Notes: generated by a model from the sequence alone, not told the origin. DNA of 64,000 nt from Ulvibacterium sp965228935 (GCF_965228935.1 NZ_OZ245846.1:310001-374000); one strand, 5' to 3'. Positions 53,126-63,376 are shown, numbered from the stretch's first letter. Translations and numbers: made by a program.

Positions 53126-54499
53126 TTATTGTAGCGGAAAATTATCGACAGCAAGCTTATCACTTAGAATCAGTACCCAGTCATTGCCGGGGCCCGACTT
53201 GCCCGGAGGATCGAAACTTTGGTGGGATGGTTTGTTTGAAACGGGAACATGTTCCCTTTTGTATTCGTTGTTCCGGGGATCATACCAAATTGCAGAAAGC
53301 GTATGCTTTGACAATTTGGACATGTCTATCACATATGGCGCGTCACTGGCAGAGTAAATAAGGGCAAAGCTATTGTCCACGGCCTTGGTGGCTTGAATAT
53401 GTGTATCGTAGTTATCAGAGTTGCCCTCTACGATGATACTCTGATCGGGATGCAGTTTTAAATAATCATCCCCTAGATTGTGAAGGAAACGGCTTAGATA
53501 GCCCATATGTCTTGCCCCTATGTAGTGGATGGCGTCCAACGCCTTATTGCTACAACCCTTTTCAAGTTTCAGGCCATCCCAAATTCCCCCTGCACCATAG
53601 GTATGGCCGAAGGCTCCGGCAAATATGGTGAAATATGCCCTTCTGCGAATGTTGAAAGGAGTGGTTCCACAAAAGTCCTTGTTATTCTCGTACCATGCCT
53701 CGGAATCCAATGTTGGTTTGTGCTTCCCGTTGTACGTCTTATTATAGTCGTACGTTATGGTCTCCCATACCGTCCAGGTCCGTTCATCGTTTCTGGGCAG
53801 ATCTTCCAAACAACACCATTGGCTCGTCTGCCAGTTGTTAAAATCACAGATGTCCCCATCCTTGGAGATGCTGGTTCCCCTTCTATAGTCTGCATGTATT
53901 GTGAGAAGTTTATGGCCGGTATCCCCATCCCTGATACCTTTGACCAACATGCTTATCTTCTCGTTCTCGATGCCATTTTCCCGGGAGTGGCTTCCTGCCT
54001 CTCCCAAGGTGAGCCAAACGATATTGTTACGGTTTTTATAACGATTTCCTACCCATTTGCCAAAATCGTAAAGGGACTTGGCACTGTTCCTCTTTGCGAG
54101 TCCCCACCAACCTAGAGTAAGGCCCACATAAAGGTTTCGTTCTTCACATTTGGCGATGTACTCATCAAGGTATGACCACCATTTCTGATTCGGGTTTTTC
54201 AGACTTCCCGGTCCATCACCATTGTAAAGTTTTTCCCTACAGCTTATTAGCATTATGGTGAAACCCTGTTCCCTTCGATTATCCAAAATACTATCGATGA
54301 CAGTAGGTGGGAGTTTGGCGAAGAACCAGTTCGTATCCCCTACCCAAACAAAAGGGGTTTTGTCCTCTTTGACCAAGAACCGATCGTTTTCGGCGATTCT
54401 GAGCTTTTGCATTTGTCCTGAAGTGGCTATCGTGCACATTACAATGACAAGAACGGAGCTGTATTTGATCAGTGGTCTTTGATTCGCTGATTTATTCAT
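53126..54499 (-). CDS. apiosidase-like glycoside hydrolase (DUF4038)
   Basis: 457 residues. A signal peptide is followed by a TIM-barrel pattern: FVWVGDTNWFF, YVGLTLGWWGLA, NNIVWLTLGEAGSHSREN, and DSEAWYENNKDF. The C-terminus resembles the collagen-binding-like second domain of the family. GH140-like members cleave apiose-containing pectin. Its position among permeases does not show the substrate. Confidence 0.85.
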   Translation of the reverse strand: MNKSANQRPLIKYSSVLVIVMCTIATSGQMQKLRIAENDRFLVKEDKTPFVWVGDTNWFFAKLPPTVIDSILDNRREQGFTIMLISCREKLYNGDGPGSLKNPNQKWWSYLDEYIAKCEERNLYVGLTLGWWGLAKRNSAKSLYDFGKWVGNRYKNRNNIVWLTLGEAGSHSRENGIENEKISMLVKGIRDGDTGHKLLTIHADYRRGTSISKDGDICDFNNWQTSQWCCLEDLPRNDERTWTVWETITYDYNKTYNGKHKPTLDSEAWYENNKDFCGTTPFNIRRRAYFTIFAGAFGHTYGAGGIWDGLKLEKGCSNKALDAIHYIGARHMGYLSRFLHNLGDDYLKLHPDQSIIVEGNSDNYDTHIQATKAVDNSFALIYSASDAPYVIDMSKLSKHTLSAIWYDPRNNEYKREHVPVSNKPSHQSFDPPGKSGPGNDWVLILSDKLAVDNFPLQ

Positions 54500-54529
54500 G
54501 ATGTTTCTTCGAAAGTATAAATTTTTACC

Positions 54530-54594
54530 GGAAAAATAGGAAGGGAAGGATTTTCAAGCTAAAAGGGTCATAAAAATGGTTGGTTTTACGGAAC
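54530..54594 (+). repeat. 65-bp dispersed repeat, degenerate copy B
   Basis: GGTTGGTTTTACGGAAC at 54578-54594 with a left part of partial similarity to E. Confidence 0.45.
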
Positions 54595-54700
54595 TAAAGA
54601 TGAAATACCCCGAACCGTAAAACAAAAAAACTTAACAGGTGTAAATTTTAGTGAATATCCCAATCTTTTTTGAGGTAGGTTTTGCACCAACCATTTTTAT
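54570..54700. repeat. nested inverted repeats in the permease upstream region
   Basis: An exact 15-bp pair, ATAAAAATGGTTGGT (54570-54584) and its reverse complement (54686-54700), encloses a perfect 9-bp hairpin GTTTTACGG/CCGTAAAAC (54583-54591 and 54615-54623). Confidence 0.7.
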
Positions 54701-54951
54701 CCGGACACAATGAAAACTACAGCTTTTTTGCGGAATCGGATTCCATATACCTTCGCAGGTGTAAAAAAATTGAACAATTAGTGTCAAAAATTTTTACGGA
54801 AATTAATGGTTCAGCAGCAAATTGAAATAATAAAATACTGATAATCAATGTACTAATATCAAGGCATAGTATTAGATATACTTTTTTTAACAATTGACCT
54901 TAAAAGTACCGCACGGAGAACTTCTGTGGTACTTTTTGCAAAATAGATATT

Positions 54952-57306
54952 ATGATAAAGGCTCATGTTAAACTCGCTTGGCGAAATTTCAAGAAGAACA
55001 AATGGTACTCGATGATAAACGTTACCGGACTCGGTCTGGGAATCGCCTGCAGCCTTTTGATGATGCTCTGGGTAATGGACGAGATAAGTTATGACAAGTT
55101 CCACGAAAACTCCGATAACCTCTATCTGGTCTTAAAGAACCGGCTCTACGATACGGGTGAAATCCGTACTTCCAGGGCGACCATGGGACCCTTGGCGGAA
55201 GGTCTTGAACGGGAAATTCCCGAAATCGAAAGGGCGGTACCGGTCTACGGTTCGGAGGATTACTTTTTTGTCGACGATCAAAAGTTCAAGGAGGCTGGAA
55301 TCTATACGAATTCTGAGTTTCTGGAGGTATTTTCCTTTCCCTTGGTGGAAGGGGATCCTCGGGAAACGCTCGAAAGCCCTAATTCCATAATCATTTCGCA
55401 AACGCTTGCTCAAAAATATTTTAATTCGCAAAGCGCCATCGGAAAGAATATCAAGATGAACAACGGGAAGAACTTTCAGGTCACGGGCATCGTGAAGGAC
55501 GTCCCCTCAAATTCCTCGCTTCAATTCGATTATATGGTTCCCATTGAATCGTTTACCGATCGAAATGCATGGGCCAAGGAGTGGGGCAACAACTATCTAC
55601 AGACCTATATCCAACTTGGCAAGAACGCCTCCCTTGAAGACGTCAACTCAAAACTGGCGACCTATCTGGAAGCCAAGAACCCCCGTATGAAGGTTCTAGA
55701 GCTTTTTTTACAGCCGTTCGACACGACCTATCTTAACTCGAAGTATGATCAGGGCGAGTTGTCAGGCGGTAGAAGGGACTATGTAGCACTTTTCTCCATC
55801 GTGGCCCTATTTGTTTTACTTTTGGGTTGCATAAATTTTGTAAACCTATCTAGCGCAAACGCCGCCCGAAGAATCAAGGAAATCGGTGTGAGCAAGGCGA
55901 TCGGTGCCAGCAGATATACCATAGTTCATCAATTTTTTGGGGAGGCATTGACCATTACCTTGTTCTCGACCCTAGTTGCCATTCTTTTGACGGTCATTTT
56001 GCTTCCGTTCTTGAATACAATTACCCAAAAAAGTCTGGCAATACCTTTTCTGGACCTAAAGTTTATCCTTCTCGTATTCGGTCTTGTCATCTTTACTGCC
56101 ACGGTTTCGGGAGGATATTCCGCTTTGCGCCTATCCGCCGTAAATACGGTAAGTGCACTTAACGATAAGATCAAGGCCAGTAAAAGATCTATTTATGCCC
56201 GAAAGGCGATGGTCGTCTTTCAGTTTGTGCTTACAACCGTTTTGATCGTGGGAATGATAGTCGTCAATCAACAGATACATTTTATCAAGAACAAGAATCT
56301 CGGGATGGACCGGGACAATATAATTTATATGTCGCTTGATGGCGACCTTAGAAAAAACTATGAAGTATTCAAGCAGGAAGCCCAAGAGATACCTGGCATT
56401 ACCTCGGTAACGGCATCGAGCCAAAATCCGCTCATGGTAGGTTCTTCTTCTACCGCCGTGGACTGGACGGGCAAATCTCCCGACCAATCCCCCAGTTTCC
56501 AAATGATAAGGACCGATTACGATTTTTTGGAGACCATGGCCGTAAAACTGGATGAGGGAAGGGACTTTTCGAAAGCGATGTCTACCGACACTATGAATTA
56601 CCTTATCAACGAGGAGGCCGCTAGGGTCATGGGGCTGTCAAATCCGATCGGCGAACGAATAGACGTATGGGAAAAGAGAGGACAGATCATCGGGATGATG
56701 GGAGATTTCCATCTTAACTCGTTGCACAACCCTATCGAACCCCTCATCGTTTGGGTAGAGCCCAAAGAGGCGAATTACTTCCTTGCCCGTTTCGACCCGA
56801 ACCGACTTGAGAATGTCCTCGAAGGACTTGGGCGACTTTCACGTAGGCACAATCCGGCCTTTCCCTTTGAGTATCGCTTCCTGGACCAGGATTTTGAGCA
56901 AATGTACCGCACCGAGGCCGTAGTGGGACTCTTGGCCAACTCCTTTACGGTATTTGCGATCATAATTTCATGTTTGGGACTATTTGGCCTATCGTTGTTC
57001 ACGGTAAACCAACGCACCAAGGAAATCGGTATACGTAAGGTACTCGGTGCTTCGGTAGCCGGTGTAGTGGCTATGCTTTTTAAGGACTTTCTGAAACCGG
57101 TGCTACTTGCCCTTTTGATCGCTTCGCCTTTCGCCTGGTATTTTATGGGACAATGGTTGGAAACCTTTACGTATCACATAAGCGTTCAATGGTGGGTTTT
57201 TGCGCTCGCAGGTGTATTGGTGGGCGGTATCGCATTCTTGACGGTAAGTTTCCAAAGTACCAAGGCTGCGCTTGCAAACCCTGTTAAAAGTTTGAGAACT
57301 GAATAA
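54952..57306 (+). CDS. FtsX/MacB-type ABC permease 1
   Basis: 784 residues. An N-terminal helix with the MacB_PCD pattern (WRNFKKNKWYSMINVTGLGLG), a periplasmic domain, three TM helices, a second periplasmic domain, and a C-terminal set of three TM ending in LANPVKSLRTE. No ATP-binding gene is adjacent in the window. Bacteroidota carry many such orphan permeases; their substrate is unknown. Confidence 0.9.
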   Translation: MIKAHVKLAWRNFKKNKWYSMINVTGLGLGIACSLLMMLWVMDEISYDKFHENSDNLYLVLKNRLYDTGEIRTSRATMGPLAEGLEREIPEIERAVPVYGSEDYFFVDDQKFKEAGIYTNSEFLEVFSFPLVEGDPRETLESPNSIIISQTLAQKYFNSQSAIGKNIKMNNGKNFQVTGIVKDVPSNSSLQFDYMVPIESFTDRNAWAKEWGNNYLQTYIQLGKNASLEDVNSKLATYLEAKNPRMKVLELFLQPFDTTYLNSKYDQGELSGGRRDYVALFSIVALFVLLLGCINFVNLSSANAARRIKEIGVSKAIGASRYTIVHQFFGEALTITLFSTLVAILLTVILLPFLNTITQKSLAIPFLDLKFILLVFGLVIFTATVSGGYSALRLSAVNTVSALNDKIKASKRSIYARKAMVVFQFVLTTVLIVGMIVVNQQIHFIKNKNLGMDRDNIIYMSLDGDLRKNYEVFKQEAQEIPGITSVTASSQNPLMVGSSSTAVDWTGKSPDQSPSFQMIRTDYDFLETMAVKLDEGRDFSKAMSTDTMNYLINEEAARVMGLSNPIGERIDVWEKRGQIIGMMGDFHLNSLHNPIEPLIVWVEPKEANYFLARFDPNRLENVLEGLGRLSRRHNPAFPFEYRFLDQDFEQMYRTEAVVGLLANSFTVFAIIISCLGLFGLSLFTVNQRTKEIGIRKVLGASVAGVVAMLFKDFLKPVLLALLIASPFAWYFMGQWLETFTYHISVQWWVFALAGVLVGGIAFLTVSFQSTKAALANPVKSLRTE

Positions 57307-57317
57307 TACCATAAAAA

Positions 57318-57382
57318 GGCGGAGTTAATAGGACTAATCGATAAAGAGGAATGATTCCCTTAAATTGTTGGTTTTATGGGGC
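57318..57382 (+). repeat. 65-bp dispersed repeat, copy C
   Basis: Starts GGCGGAGTTAATAGGAC just after the stop of permease 1, has an inner GGAATGATTCC dyad, and ends GTTGGTTTTATGGGGC. One of four near-full copies. Confidence 0.75.
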
Positions 57383-57433
57383 AATCCTAATTCAAGGGTT
57401 TTATCGACGCTGTTCAAAACCACCTTTCTATAA

Positions 57434-57475
57434 TTGTAAATATTTTGGACATTTTGATGTCCAAAATATTTACAA
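57434..57475. repeat. perfect 19-bp inverted repeat with 4-nt loop
   Basis: 57434-57452 and 57457-57475 are exact reverse complements around TTTG. There is no T-tract, so a terminator is unlikely. It lies in the 334-bp spacer between permease 1 and 2, 50 bp past repeat copy C, with nothing else of note there. Confidence 0.8.
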
Positions 57476-57640
57476 AGAAGGAGCAGATATTTTAGAAATA
57501 AAAGCTAACTAATTGAATACGATGTGATTATGTTCTTGGCTTGGAACTTGATGGAATCCTTCAAAGTCATCTTTTAGTTGAAATATTAGGATTATACGTA
57601 GTGGGTCTTTGCGGTAATTCGAACAATACTTATACAAACT

Positions 57641-60016
57641 ATGTTAAGGCACAACTTCCTGCAGTTCTTTCGAAACATCAAAAAAAACAAAAATACCTTT
57701 TTGATCAACATCCTCGGTCTATCAACGGGTTTGGCCAGTGTCCTGCTTATATATCTTTGGGTGCACGATGAGTTGAGTATGGACAAGTTCCATGAAAGTG
57801 ACGACCAACTATATCAGGTAATGATAAATTACCATTTCCCCGATGGGATCGTGACGGACACGGCCACTCCGTCCCTATTGGCAGCTTCGCTTACGGAGGA
57901 AATGCCCGAAGTCGAGTACGCCACGCAGGTCAACAGTAGGGACATATCCTGTGAAGGAATTTTGGTTCACGGTGATAAGAAAATAAAGGCCGGTGGGCTG
58001 TTCGCGGGAAGGGACTTTTTCCAAATGTTTTCGTATGATCTGGTTCAGGGGAACGGCATGAAGGTGCTAGAGGACAAAAATTCGATTGTAATTTCAAAAA
58101 GATTGGCCACCAGCCTTTTCGGAACAACCGATAATGTTGTCGGCAAAAGTTTAAGGGCTTCCCCGGAACTGTATGGAGAAACCTTCCAGGTCTCCGGTGT
58201 TTTTGAGACAGTGACCTCTAATTCAACTGCCCAATTTGATTTTGTGGTCAATTTTGAAATTCTATCCTCATATGCAAATTGGGTCAAAGAATGGACGGGA
58301 GATAGCGCCAAAGTATATTTAATCCTCAAAAAGGGAACAAACGTTGACCGTTTCAATGAAAAGATTTTCGGCTACCTGAAATCGAAAGGCAGGGAAACTA
58401 TTGAAAGCACATTGTTTGTCAGAAAATATTCCGAGGGATACCTCTATGGTCGTTACGAAAATGGCAAACAGACCGGGGGAAGGGTTTTGTACGTTCGGTT
58501 GTTTTCAATAATAGCCCTTTTGATATTGGTAATTGCCTGCATCAATTTCGTGAACCTGTCCACCGCTCAGGCCTCAAGAAAAATGAAGGAAATCGGGATT
58601 AAAAAGGCAATGGGGGCAAACCGGGTCATTTTGGGCAGACAGTTTTTGGGCAATTCCATATTGATGTCGATAATATCATTCGCTTTAGCTGTGGTACTTG
58701 TAATTTTGTTTCTGCCTAGATTCAATGGGATTATTGAAAAGAACCTCAATTTTGCCCTTGATTCCGGTACCGTCCTGGTCATCATGGCGATTGTCCTATC
58801 CACAGGGCTCATTTCCGGAAGCTATCCGGCATTCTATCTTTCAGGGTTCCATCCAAGTTCTGCTTTGAGAGGGGAAAATAACACTGCACTAAGGGGCCAA
58901 TGGATTCGAAAGGGCCTGGTCATAACCCAATTTAGCCTTTCTGTTGTTTTCATTGTCGCGTTTTTGGTCATGAACAAACAGATTGAATATGCCCAAAAAA
59001 GAAACTTGGGCTATGCAAGGGACAATCTTCTGCACTTTCAAATTAAGGATGGCTATGATTTTGGCCCTGAGGTATTTATGAACGAACTAAGAAATGTTCC
59101 CGGAATTGTCAATGCCACCAACCTCTATGGTGGGAGCATTGTAGGGAACGTTGGTGGTGGCACCGGTTTTTCCTGGCAGGGTATGCCACCTGGTAACGAG
59201 GATATCGAATATCTAAGGTTACAGGTCGGCTATGACCTTATCAAAACAATGGGGGCGGAACTTTTGGAGGGAAGGGATTTTTCAAGGGAATATAGTAATG
59301 AAGGCGAGAAGCTGATCGTGAACGAGGCTGCGGCGGACATAATAGGATACGAGGGTATTATAGGAAAAACAATAAGGGACATCAATAGGGAAAAGCAGAT
59401 TATCGGGGTTGTAAAAAACTTCAATATTGAATCACTGCATAATGAGATGAGGCCCTGTTTCATCCGTTTTGAGCCCAAAGGAAAAGATGTTATGGTAAGA
59501 TTGAAAAAAGGGGAGGAAATGGCTGCAATCCGAATGTTGACCAAATTCTATGAGGGGTTTCACCAGGGACATCCTTTTGAATACTCCTTTCTGGATGATG
59601 ATTACAACAACTTTTATGTCCTGGAGCATAGGACAAGGTCCCTTTCAAAATATGCGACTTTCCTTGCTATTTTGATCAGTTGCCTGGGCCTTTTCGGATT
59701 AGCTGTATTTGCTACTGAAAAAAGGCGGAAGGAGATAAGTATCCGCAAGGTTTTGGGTCAGAGCACCTCCCAGATTGCATTGATGTTGTCCGGTGAATTT
59801 GTAAAACCTGTCTTGATCTCTATTCTCATAGCATTGCCCACAGCTTATCTACTTGCGGAAGATTGGTTATCCGGTTTTGCATATCGTACGACTTTACAAG
59901 TTTGGGTCTTTCTGGGGGCCGGACTTGCCGCTTTGGTAATTGCTATGCTTACGGTCAGTGGTCAGGCTATAAGGGCTACGAACAAAAATCCTGTTGATGG
60001 GCTTAGGGATGAATAG
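57641..60016 (+). CDS. FtsX/MacB-type ABC permease 2
   Basis: 791 residues with the same layout as permease 1 (N-terminal MacB_PCD, KEIGIKKAMGANR, C-terminal KEISIRKVLGQS and NPVDGLRDE). A paralogue of permease 1, in tandem. No ATP-binding partner is adjacent. Confidence 0.9.
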   Translation: MLRHNFLQFFRNIKKNKNTFLINILGLSTGLASVLLIYLWVHDELSMDKFHESDDQLYQVMINYHFPDGIVTDTATPSLLAASLTEEMPEVEYATQVNSRDISCEGILVHGDKKIKAGGLFAGRDFFQMFSYDLVQGNGMKVLEDKNSIVISKRLATSLFGTTDNVVGKSLRASPELYGETFQVSGVFETVTSNSTAQFDFVVNFEILSSYANWVKEWTGDSAKVYLILKKGTNVDRFNEKIFGYLKSKGRETIESTLFVRKYSEGYLYGRYENGKQTGGRVLYVRLFSIIALLILVIACINFVNLSTAQASRKMKEIGIKKAMGANRVILGRQFLGNSILMSIISFALAVVLVILFLPRFNGIIEKNLNFALDSGTVLVIMAIVLSTGLISGSYPAFYLSGFHPSSALRGENNTALRGQWIRKGLVITQFSLSVVFIVAFLVMNKQIEYAQKRNLGYARDNLLHFQIKDGYDFGPEVFMNELRNVPGIVNATNLYGGSIVGNVGGGTGFSWQGMPPGNEDIEYLRLQVGYDLIKTMGAELLEGRDFSREYSNEGEKLIVNEAAADIIGYEGIIGKTIRDINREKQIIGVVKNFNIESLHNEMRPCFIRFEPKGKDVMVRLKKGEEMAAIRMLTKFYEGFHQGHPFEYSFLDDDYNNFYVLEHRTRSLSKYATFLAILISCLGLFGLAVFATEKRRKEISIRKVLGQSTSQIALMLSGEFVKPVLISILIALPTAYLLAEDWLSGFAYRTTLQVWVFLGAGLAALVIAMLTVSGQAIRATNKNPVDGLRDE

Positions 60017-60048
60017 ATAGCTTCACGAAAATCTAGAATCCCACAAAT

Positions 60049-60114
60049 CGCCGAATTAACGAGACTTTTCCGGCAGAAGGAATAGATTCCCTAGAAACGT
60101 TGGTATTACGGGAC
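60049..60114 (+). repeat. 65-bp dispersed repeat, copy D
   Basis: Starts CGCCGAATTAACGAGAC, inner GGAATAGATTCC dyad, end GTTGGTATTACGGGAC. It lies 33 bp after the stop of permease 2. Confidence 0.7.
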
Positions 60115-60184
60115 AAAAACTTACACTGTACCGATATATCGAAGCTTTACTTAAGTTGAGTTCTACCAAGAATTTGAAAAGTGC

Positions 60185-61180
60185 TCACTCTGTTCGCTTA
60201 AAAAAGGGATTCCTTTCATGCAGCATTTGAAGACCTGATATCGTTTCATTGTCAAACATAAACTCAACACCATAGGCAGGCATAGTTTTAAGGGAAAACC
60301 TGGTTTCGGTGTCGGCGTATAGGGGAACGGGTTTTCCATTGTTGAACTTTAGGTACAGACAGCCATCTTCATGGTAAATCTCTATAAAATCTTTTCTCAG
60401 TGGATTCACTTCAAACTCATAACGGCCACAATATGCCTTCCGTGTTTCAGAATCAAGTTTAACTCTATCCACAAGATTGCCATCCCTCTTTTGATCGAGC
60501 ATCCATCTATGGACCCCGTCATGCTCAAAGGGAATGACCCACGTATCATGCCCTGTCTTTGGGTATATGGTAAGTTTAACTTTTTTACTGAATTTCCGAA
60601 GTTCATTAGCTGCATTTATATTGCAATTGACATCTGCCAATGCATCATTTTCCCCATGAAATATCCATACAGGTGTGTGCCGTAATTTCCATGGTTTTTT
60701 CATCTCCTTGCTATCATATAGATCCGTACAACCTGAAATCGGCACAACAGCGGCGAACCTCTCCGGACTCTCCAAAGCCCATTCGTAAACTCCATGGCCT
60801 CCAAGGCTATGACCACTCAGATAAATCCTATTCTCATCGACTTCATATTTTCCGATAACATCGTCCAACAAATCATTGAGAACATCGATGTTCCAATTTT
60901 CGTATTGGTTTACGGGGGAAACCAGAATAATTGGGAAATCTTCATTCCTTTCTGCAAAAACGGTCATAAAATCATGTTTGACCATGTCGAGGGTGGGGTT
61001 AGGATTGTTCCCATGTAGAAATACCAGTATTGGCCATTTCTTGAGGGAAACGGTATCATATTTCAATGGAAGGGTTACCAAATAATCTGTTGTCCGTACC
61101 AAACGACCTTCACGTTGTTGGGCCATATTCGGGATGAAATTCAAAAACATGAGTAAAATCAGTGTAATTTTCAACCTCAT
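60185..61180 (-). CDS. secreted alpha/beta-hydrolase (esterase-like)
   Basis: ATG 61180 gives a signal peptide (ITLILLMFLNFIPNMAQ); ATG 61216 adds 12 residues. Nucleophile Ser in GHSLGGHG, acidic residue in HGENDALAD, and catalytic His in TGHDTW. The oxyanion region is HGNNPNP. It belongs to the PHB-depolymerase/dienelactone-hydrolase group of esterases. Substrate unknown. Confidence 0.85.
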   Translation of the reverse strand: MRLKITLILLMFLNFIPNMAQQREGRLVRTTDYLVTLPLKYDTVSLKKWPILVFLHGNNPNPTLDMVKHDFMTVFAERNEDFPIILVSPVNQYENWNIDVLNDLLDDVIGKYEVDENRIYLSGHSLGGHGVYEWALESPERFAAVVPISGCTDLYDSKEMKKPWKLRHTPVWIFHGENDALADVNCNINAANELRKFSKKVKLTIYPKTGHDTWVIPFEHDGVHRWMLDQKRDGNLVDRVKLDSETRKAYCGRYEFEVNPLRKDFIEIYHEDGCLYLKFNNGKPVPLYADTETRFSLKTMPAYGVEFMFDNETISGLQMLHERNPFFKRTE

Positions 61181-61432
61181 TACGGGATTTTCATTCATGT
61201 TTGAAAGATACGCCAATCCCTAATTTGTTACACTCCAGAACAGATTATGAACAAAACGGAATTAAAATTTTTCCATAAGTAAATATTTTTTTATTATATG
61301 GAAAGTTTATGTAACGGATTTCTTAGAATGGGTGGTTTCCGAAGAAAGGTTCGCTTTGCAGGACTCTTATAAAAGTAAAACAAAGAAAATATCGAAATGG
61401 ACATCTTATTAATGCCTACACTTCGGTCAAAC

Positions 61433-63127
61433 TCAAGGTTCGAGTGGATTTTGGCCATATTCAGGCTTCCATACCAAGAGTTTATTAAAGGGGTCCAGTT
61501 CAATACTATCGGGTACCCCATTTAATTTAAATTCAAAAGACTGCGTCATTTCAGTTAGTTCCACGGTGCGGGTTTCGATATCCAAGTCTTTGCCGATAAA
61601 TCCGATATCCAGATCAAGGTGGTAGGGTTCACCAGGTTGGGTCTGGGTTACGGTCACTTCTACCAAACCGTTATCATTGACCTTTAGTTTATGGGAAAGT
61701 ACTGGAGCTCCCGTCCGGTCAAGCCATTGCTTAAAGAATTTTTTAAGATCATCTCCGGGTACCGCTTCGATAAAGGTGTCCCTAAAAGTTCTAAGGGTCA
61801 ATATTTTGTCCCTGTGCTGATCAAAGATCGAGGCCATGGTTCCATAAAATACTTTGTTTCCAATTTTATAGCGAAGCATATGGAAAAACCATTGGCCCTT
61901 GCTCCATACAAGATCCTTTGCACTATCATCATGGTTAGATGGTATTTCACTAATCACCATATCCTTGTTTTCCCTCCATAATTTAAAATACCCGCTAGCA
62001 GTATGCAGTTCGTTTACACCAGTGCCCCCAAACCGTTTAAGATTTAAAGCGGCTTCTTCATCAAGAATCGTTTCCATGAACGTGCAAGCTTCGGCATGAA
62101 CTATTCCCTCGTTCAATAAAAGGAATCCATCCCCTGAGGCCGTGACCATATTCCCCCACCATAAGTGACCTATTTCGTGGGCGAAAACAGCTATTTCGTT
62201 CTCCATAAGGGACTTTGGCCTGACCCAGAACATTCCCTGTTGGGAAGACCCACCCCATGTTGATGTCCCTAAAGTATTCGGAACTTCAACAATGGAATAT
62301 CCTTCCCTTTCAATGTTACCCCATTTTCTTTCCAACTCGGAAAATATGTCTGTGACGGTCCCCAATAACTCTTCCGGGTCAGAACCTTCTTTTGTGATGC
62401 GGCATATTGATATTCCGTTTCGGGTCGTTATATCGTAAGGGCCGGCCACGAATGACCGGGCCAATGGGATAGATGTCCGGTAAACCTCTATCCTTCTGTT
62501 CCCTGACTCTTGCATCTTGGTCAGTTTGCCCTCCGTAACGGCATGCCATTCCCTAGGCAGGTCGAAGACGGATTTGCCCGTGCTGATCGACGTCTTGGCA
62601 AGGGACACTTCTCCCTGAACATCGAACAACGGTATGGGATGCCATGCATTGTTCCATGAACCGATCGCCCCATCTTCATTGATATCAAAACAACAGGTAT
62701 CCGTTGGGTTGCCGGAAACTGAAAAGGAAACGGTTATGCTCTGTTCTCTTTTGAAGGGTTTTACGAACCTGATATGCGCCAAGGTCACATCAGGAATCGC
62801 ATGATTTTGTTGGTTCAAAACAATCGATTTCGCACCTTTAGAGGATACTTGATCAAATTTCATACTTGCCCCATTGGAACCAAGTATTGCCAGCGTAGGC
62901 CCCAGGGAATTTTCCTCTTGTAGCTCTAGGGTTATCTTTCCTTTGATTCGGATCTTTTCCTCATCAGGTACAAGAGTAATCTCCATATCAAGATTAGCTA
63001 TCCTCCACCCCCATCCATTCTTGACGTGAGGCTCCATGGCAATGGAATCAATGCTTACTTGACCCGTAGATATAAATAGAACAAAAAACAAAGTTGCCGT
63101 CAATAGATTGGTAATAGGGGATTTCAT
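61433..63127 (-). CDS. M1-family zinc aminopeptidase-like protein
   Basis: 564 residues with a signal peptide. Zinc motif HEIGHLWWGNM and a downstream Glu in NEGIVHAEAC. An N-terminal beta domain precedes the catalytic domain. The usual GAMEN exopeptidase motif is not seen, so it may not be a typical aminopeptidase. It lies between two minus-strand genes. Confidence 0.85.
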   Translation of the reverse strand: MKSPITNLLTATLFFVLFISTGQVSIDSIAMEPHVKNGWGWRIANLDMEITLVPDEEKIRIKGKITLELQEENSLGPTLAILGSNGASMKFDQVSSKGAKSIVLNQQNHAIPDVTLAHIRFVKPFKREQSITVSFSVSGNPTDTCCFDINEDGAIGSWNNAWHPIPLFDVQGEVSLAKTSISTGKSVFDLPREWHAVTEGKLTKMQESGNRRIEVYRTSIPLARSFVAGPYDITTRNGISICRITKEGSDPEELLGTVTDIFSELERKWGNIEREGYSIVEVPNTLGTSTWGGSSQQGMFWVRPKSLMENEIAVFAHEIGHLWWGNMVTASGDGFLLLNEGIVHAEACTFMETILDEEAALNLKRFGGTGVNELHTASGYFKLWRENKDMVISEIPSNHDDSAKDLVWSKGQWFFHMLRYKIGNKVFYGTMASIFDQHRDKILTLRTFRDTFIEAVPGDDLKKFFKQWLDRTGAPVLSHKLKVNDNGLVEVTVTQTQPGEPYHLDLDIGFIGKDLDIETRTVELTEMTQSFEFKLNGVPDSIELDPFNKLLVWKPEYGQNPLEP

Positions 63128-63311
63128 GTTGAAAATATAGATGATGATTATTTCATATAGGTTAACGGTCTTGCTCGAAGAGTGACCGTTTATACTTACG
63201 ACGAATCATGACATCAATTGTTACAGTCCAAGTAGAAAGAGCGAACTAGAAGTAATTGTTCGTATTGATTGAAGAAACGGTGAAAGTGTTCTCTCTGAGA
63301 GTTCTTAAAAA

Positions 63312-63376
63312 CGGCCAGTTAAAAGAACAAAATGGAGGAAAAGATGGAGTCCTACAATAGGTTGGTTTTATGAAAC
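63312..63376 (+). repeat. 65-bp dispersed repeat, copy E
   Basis: Starts CGGCCAGTTAAAAGAAC and ends GGTTGGTTTTATGAAAC, between the M1 gene and permease 3. Confidence 0.65.

Larger units (their letters stand above)
54500..54951. other. spacer between GH-like gene and permease 1
   Basis: 452 bp. It holds degenerate repeat copy B and nested inverted repeats (54570-54700). AGGTGTAAA occurs twice (about 54640 and 54759). No gene is visible. Confidence 0.5.

Noticed and set aside
53071..53361. Plus-strand frame starting with a TM-like helix (LIGSTIIAVAFVLLLIVAEN)
   Set aside because: It mostly overlaps the convergent glycosidase gene in antisense, and past residue 30 it has no family pattern. Probably chance.
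57318..63376. The dispersed repeat as integron attC sites
   Set aside because: The ~65-bp size and position after stop codons fit, but the RYYYAAC/GTTRRRY core sites are missing, gene orientations are mixed and no integron integrase is present.
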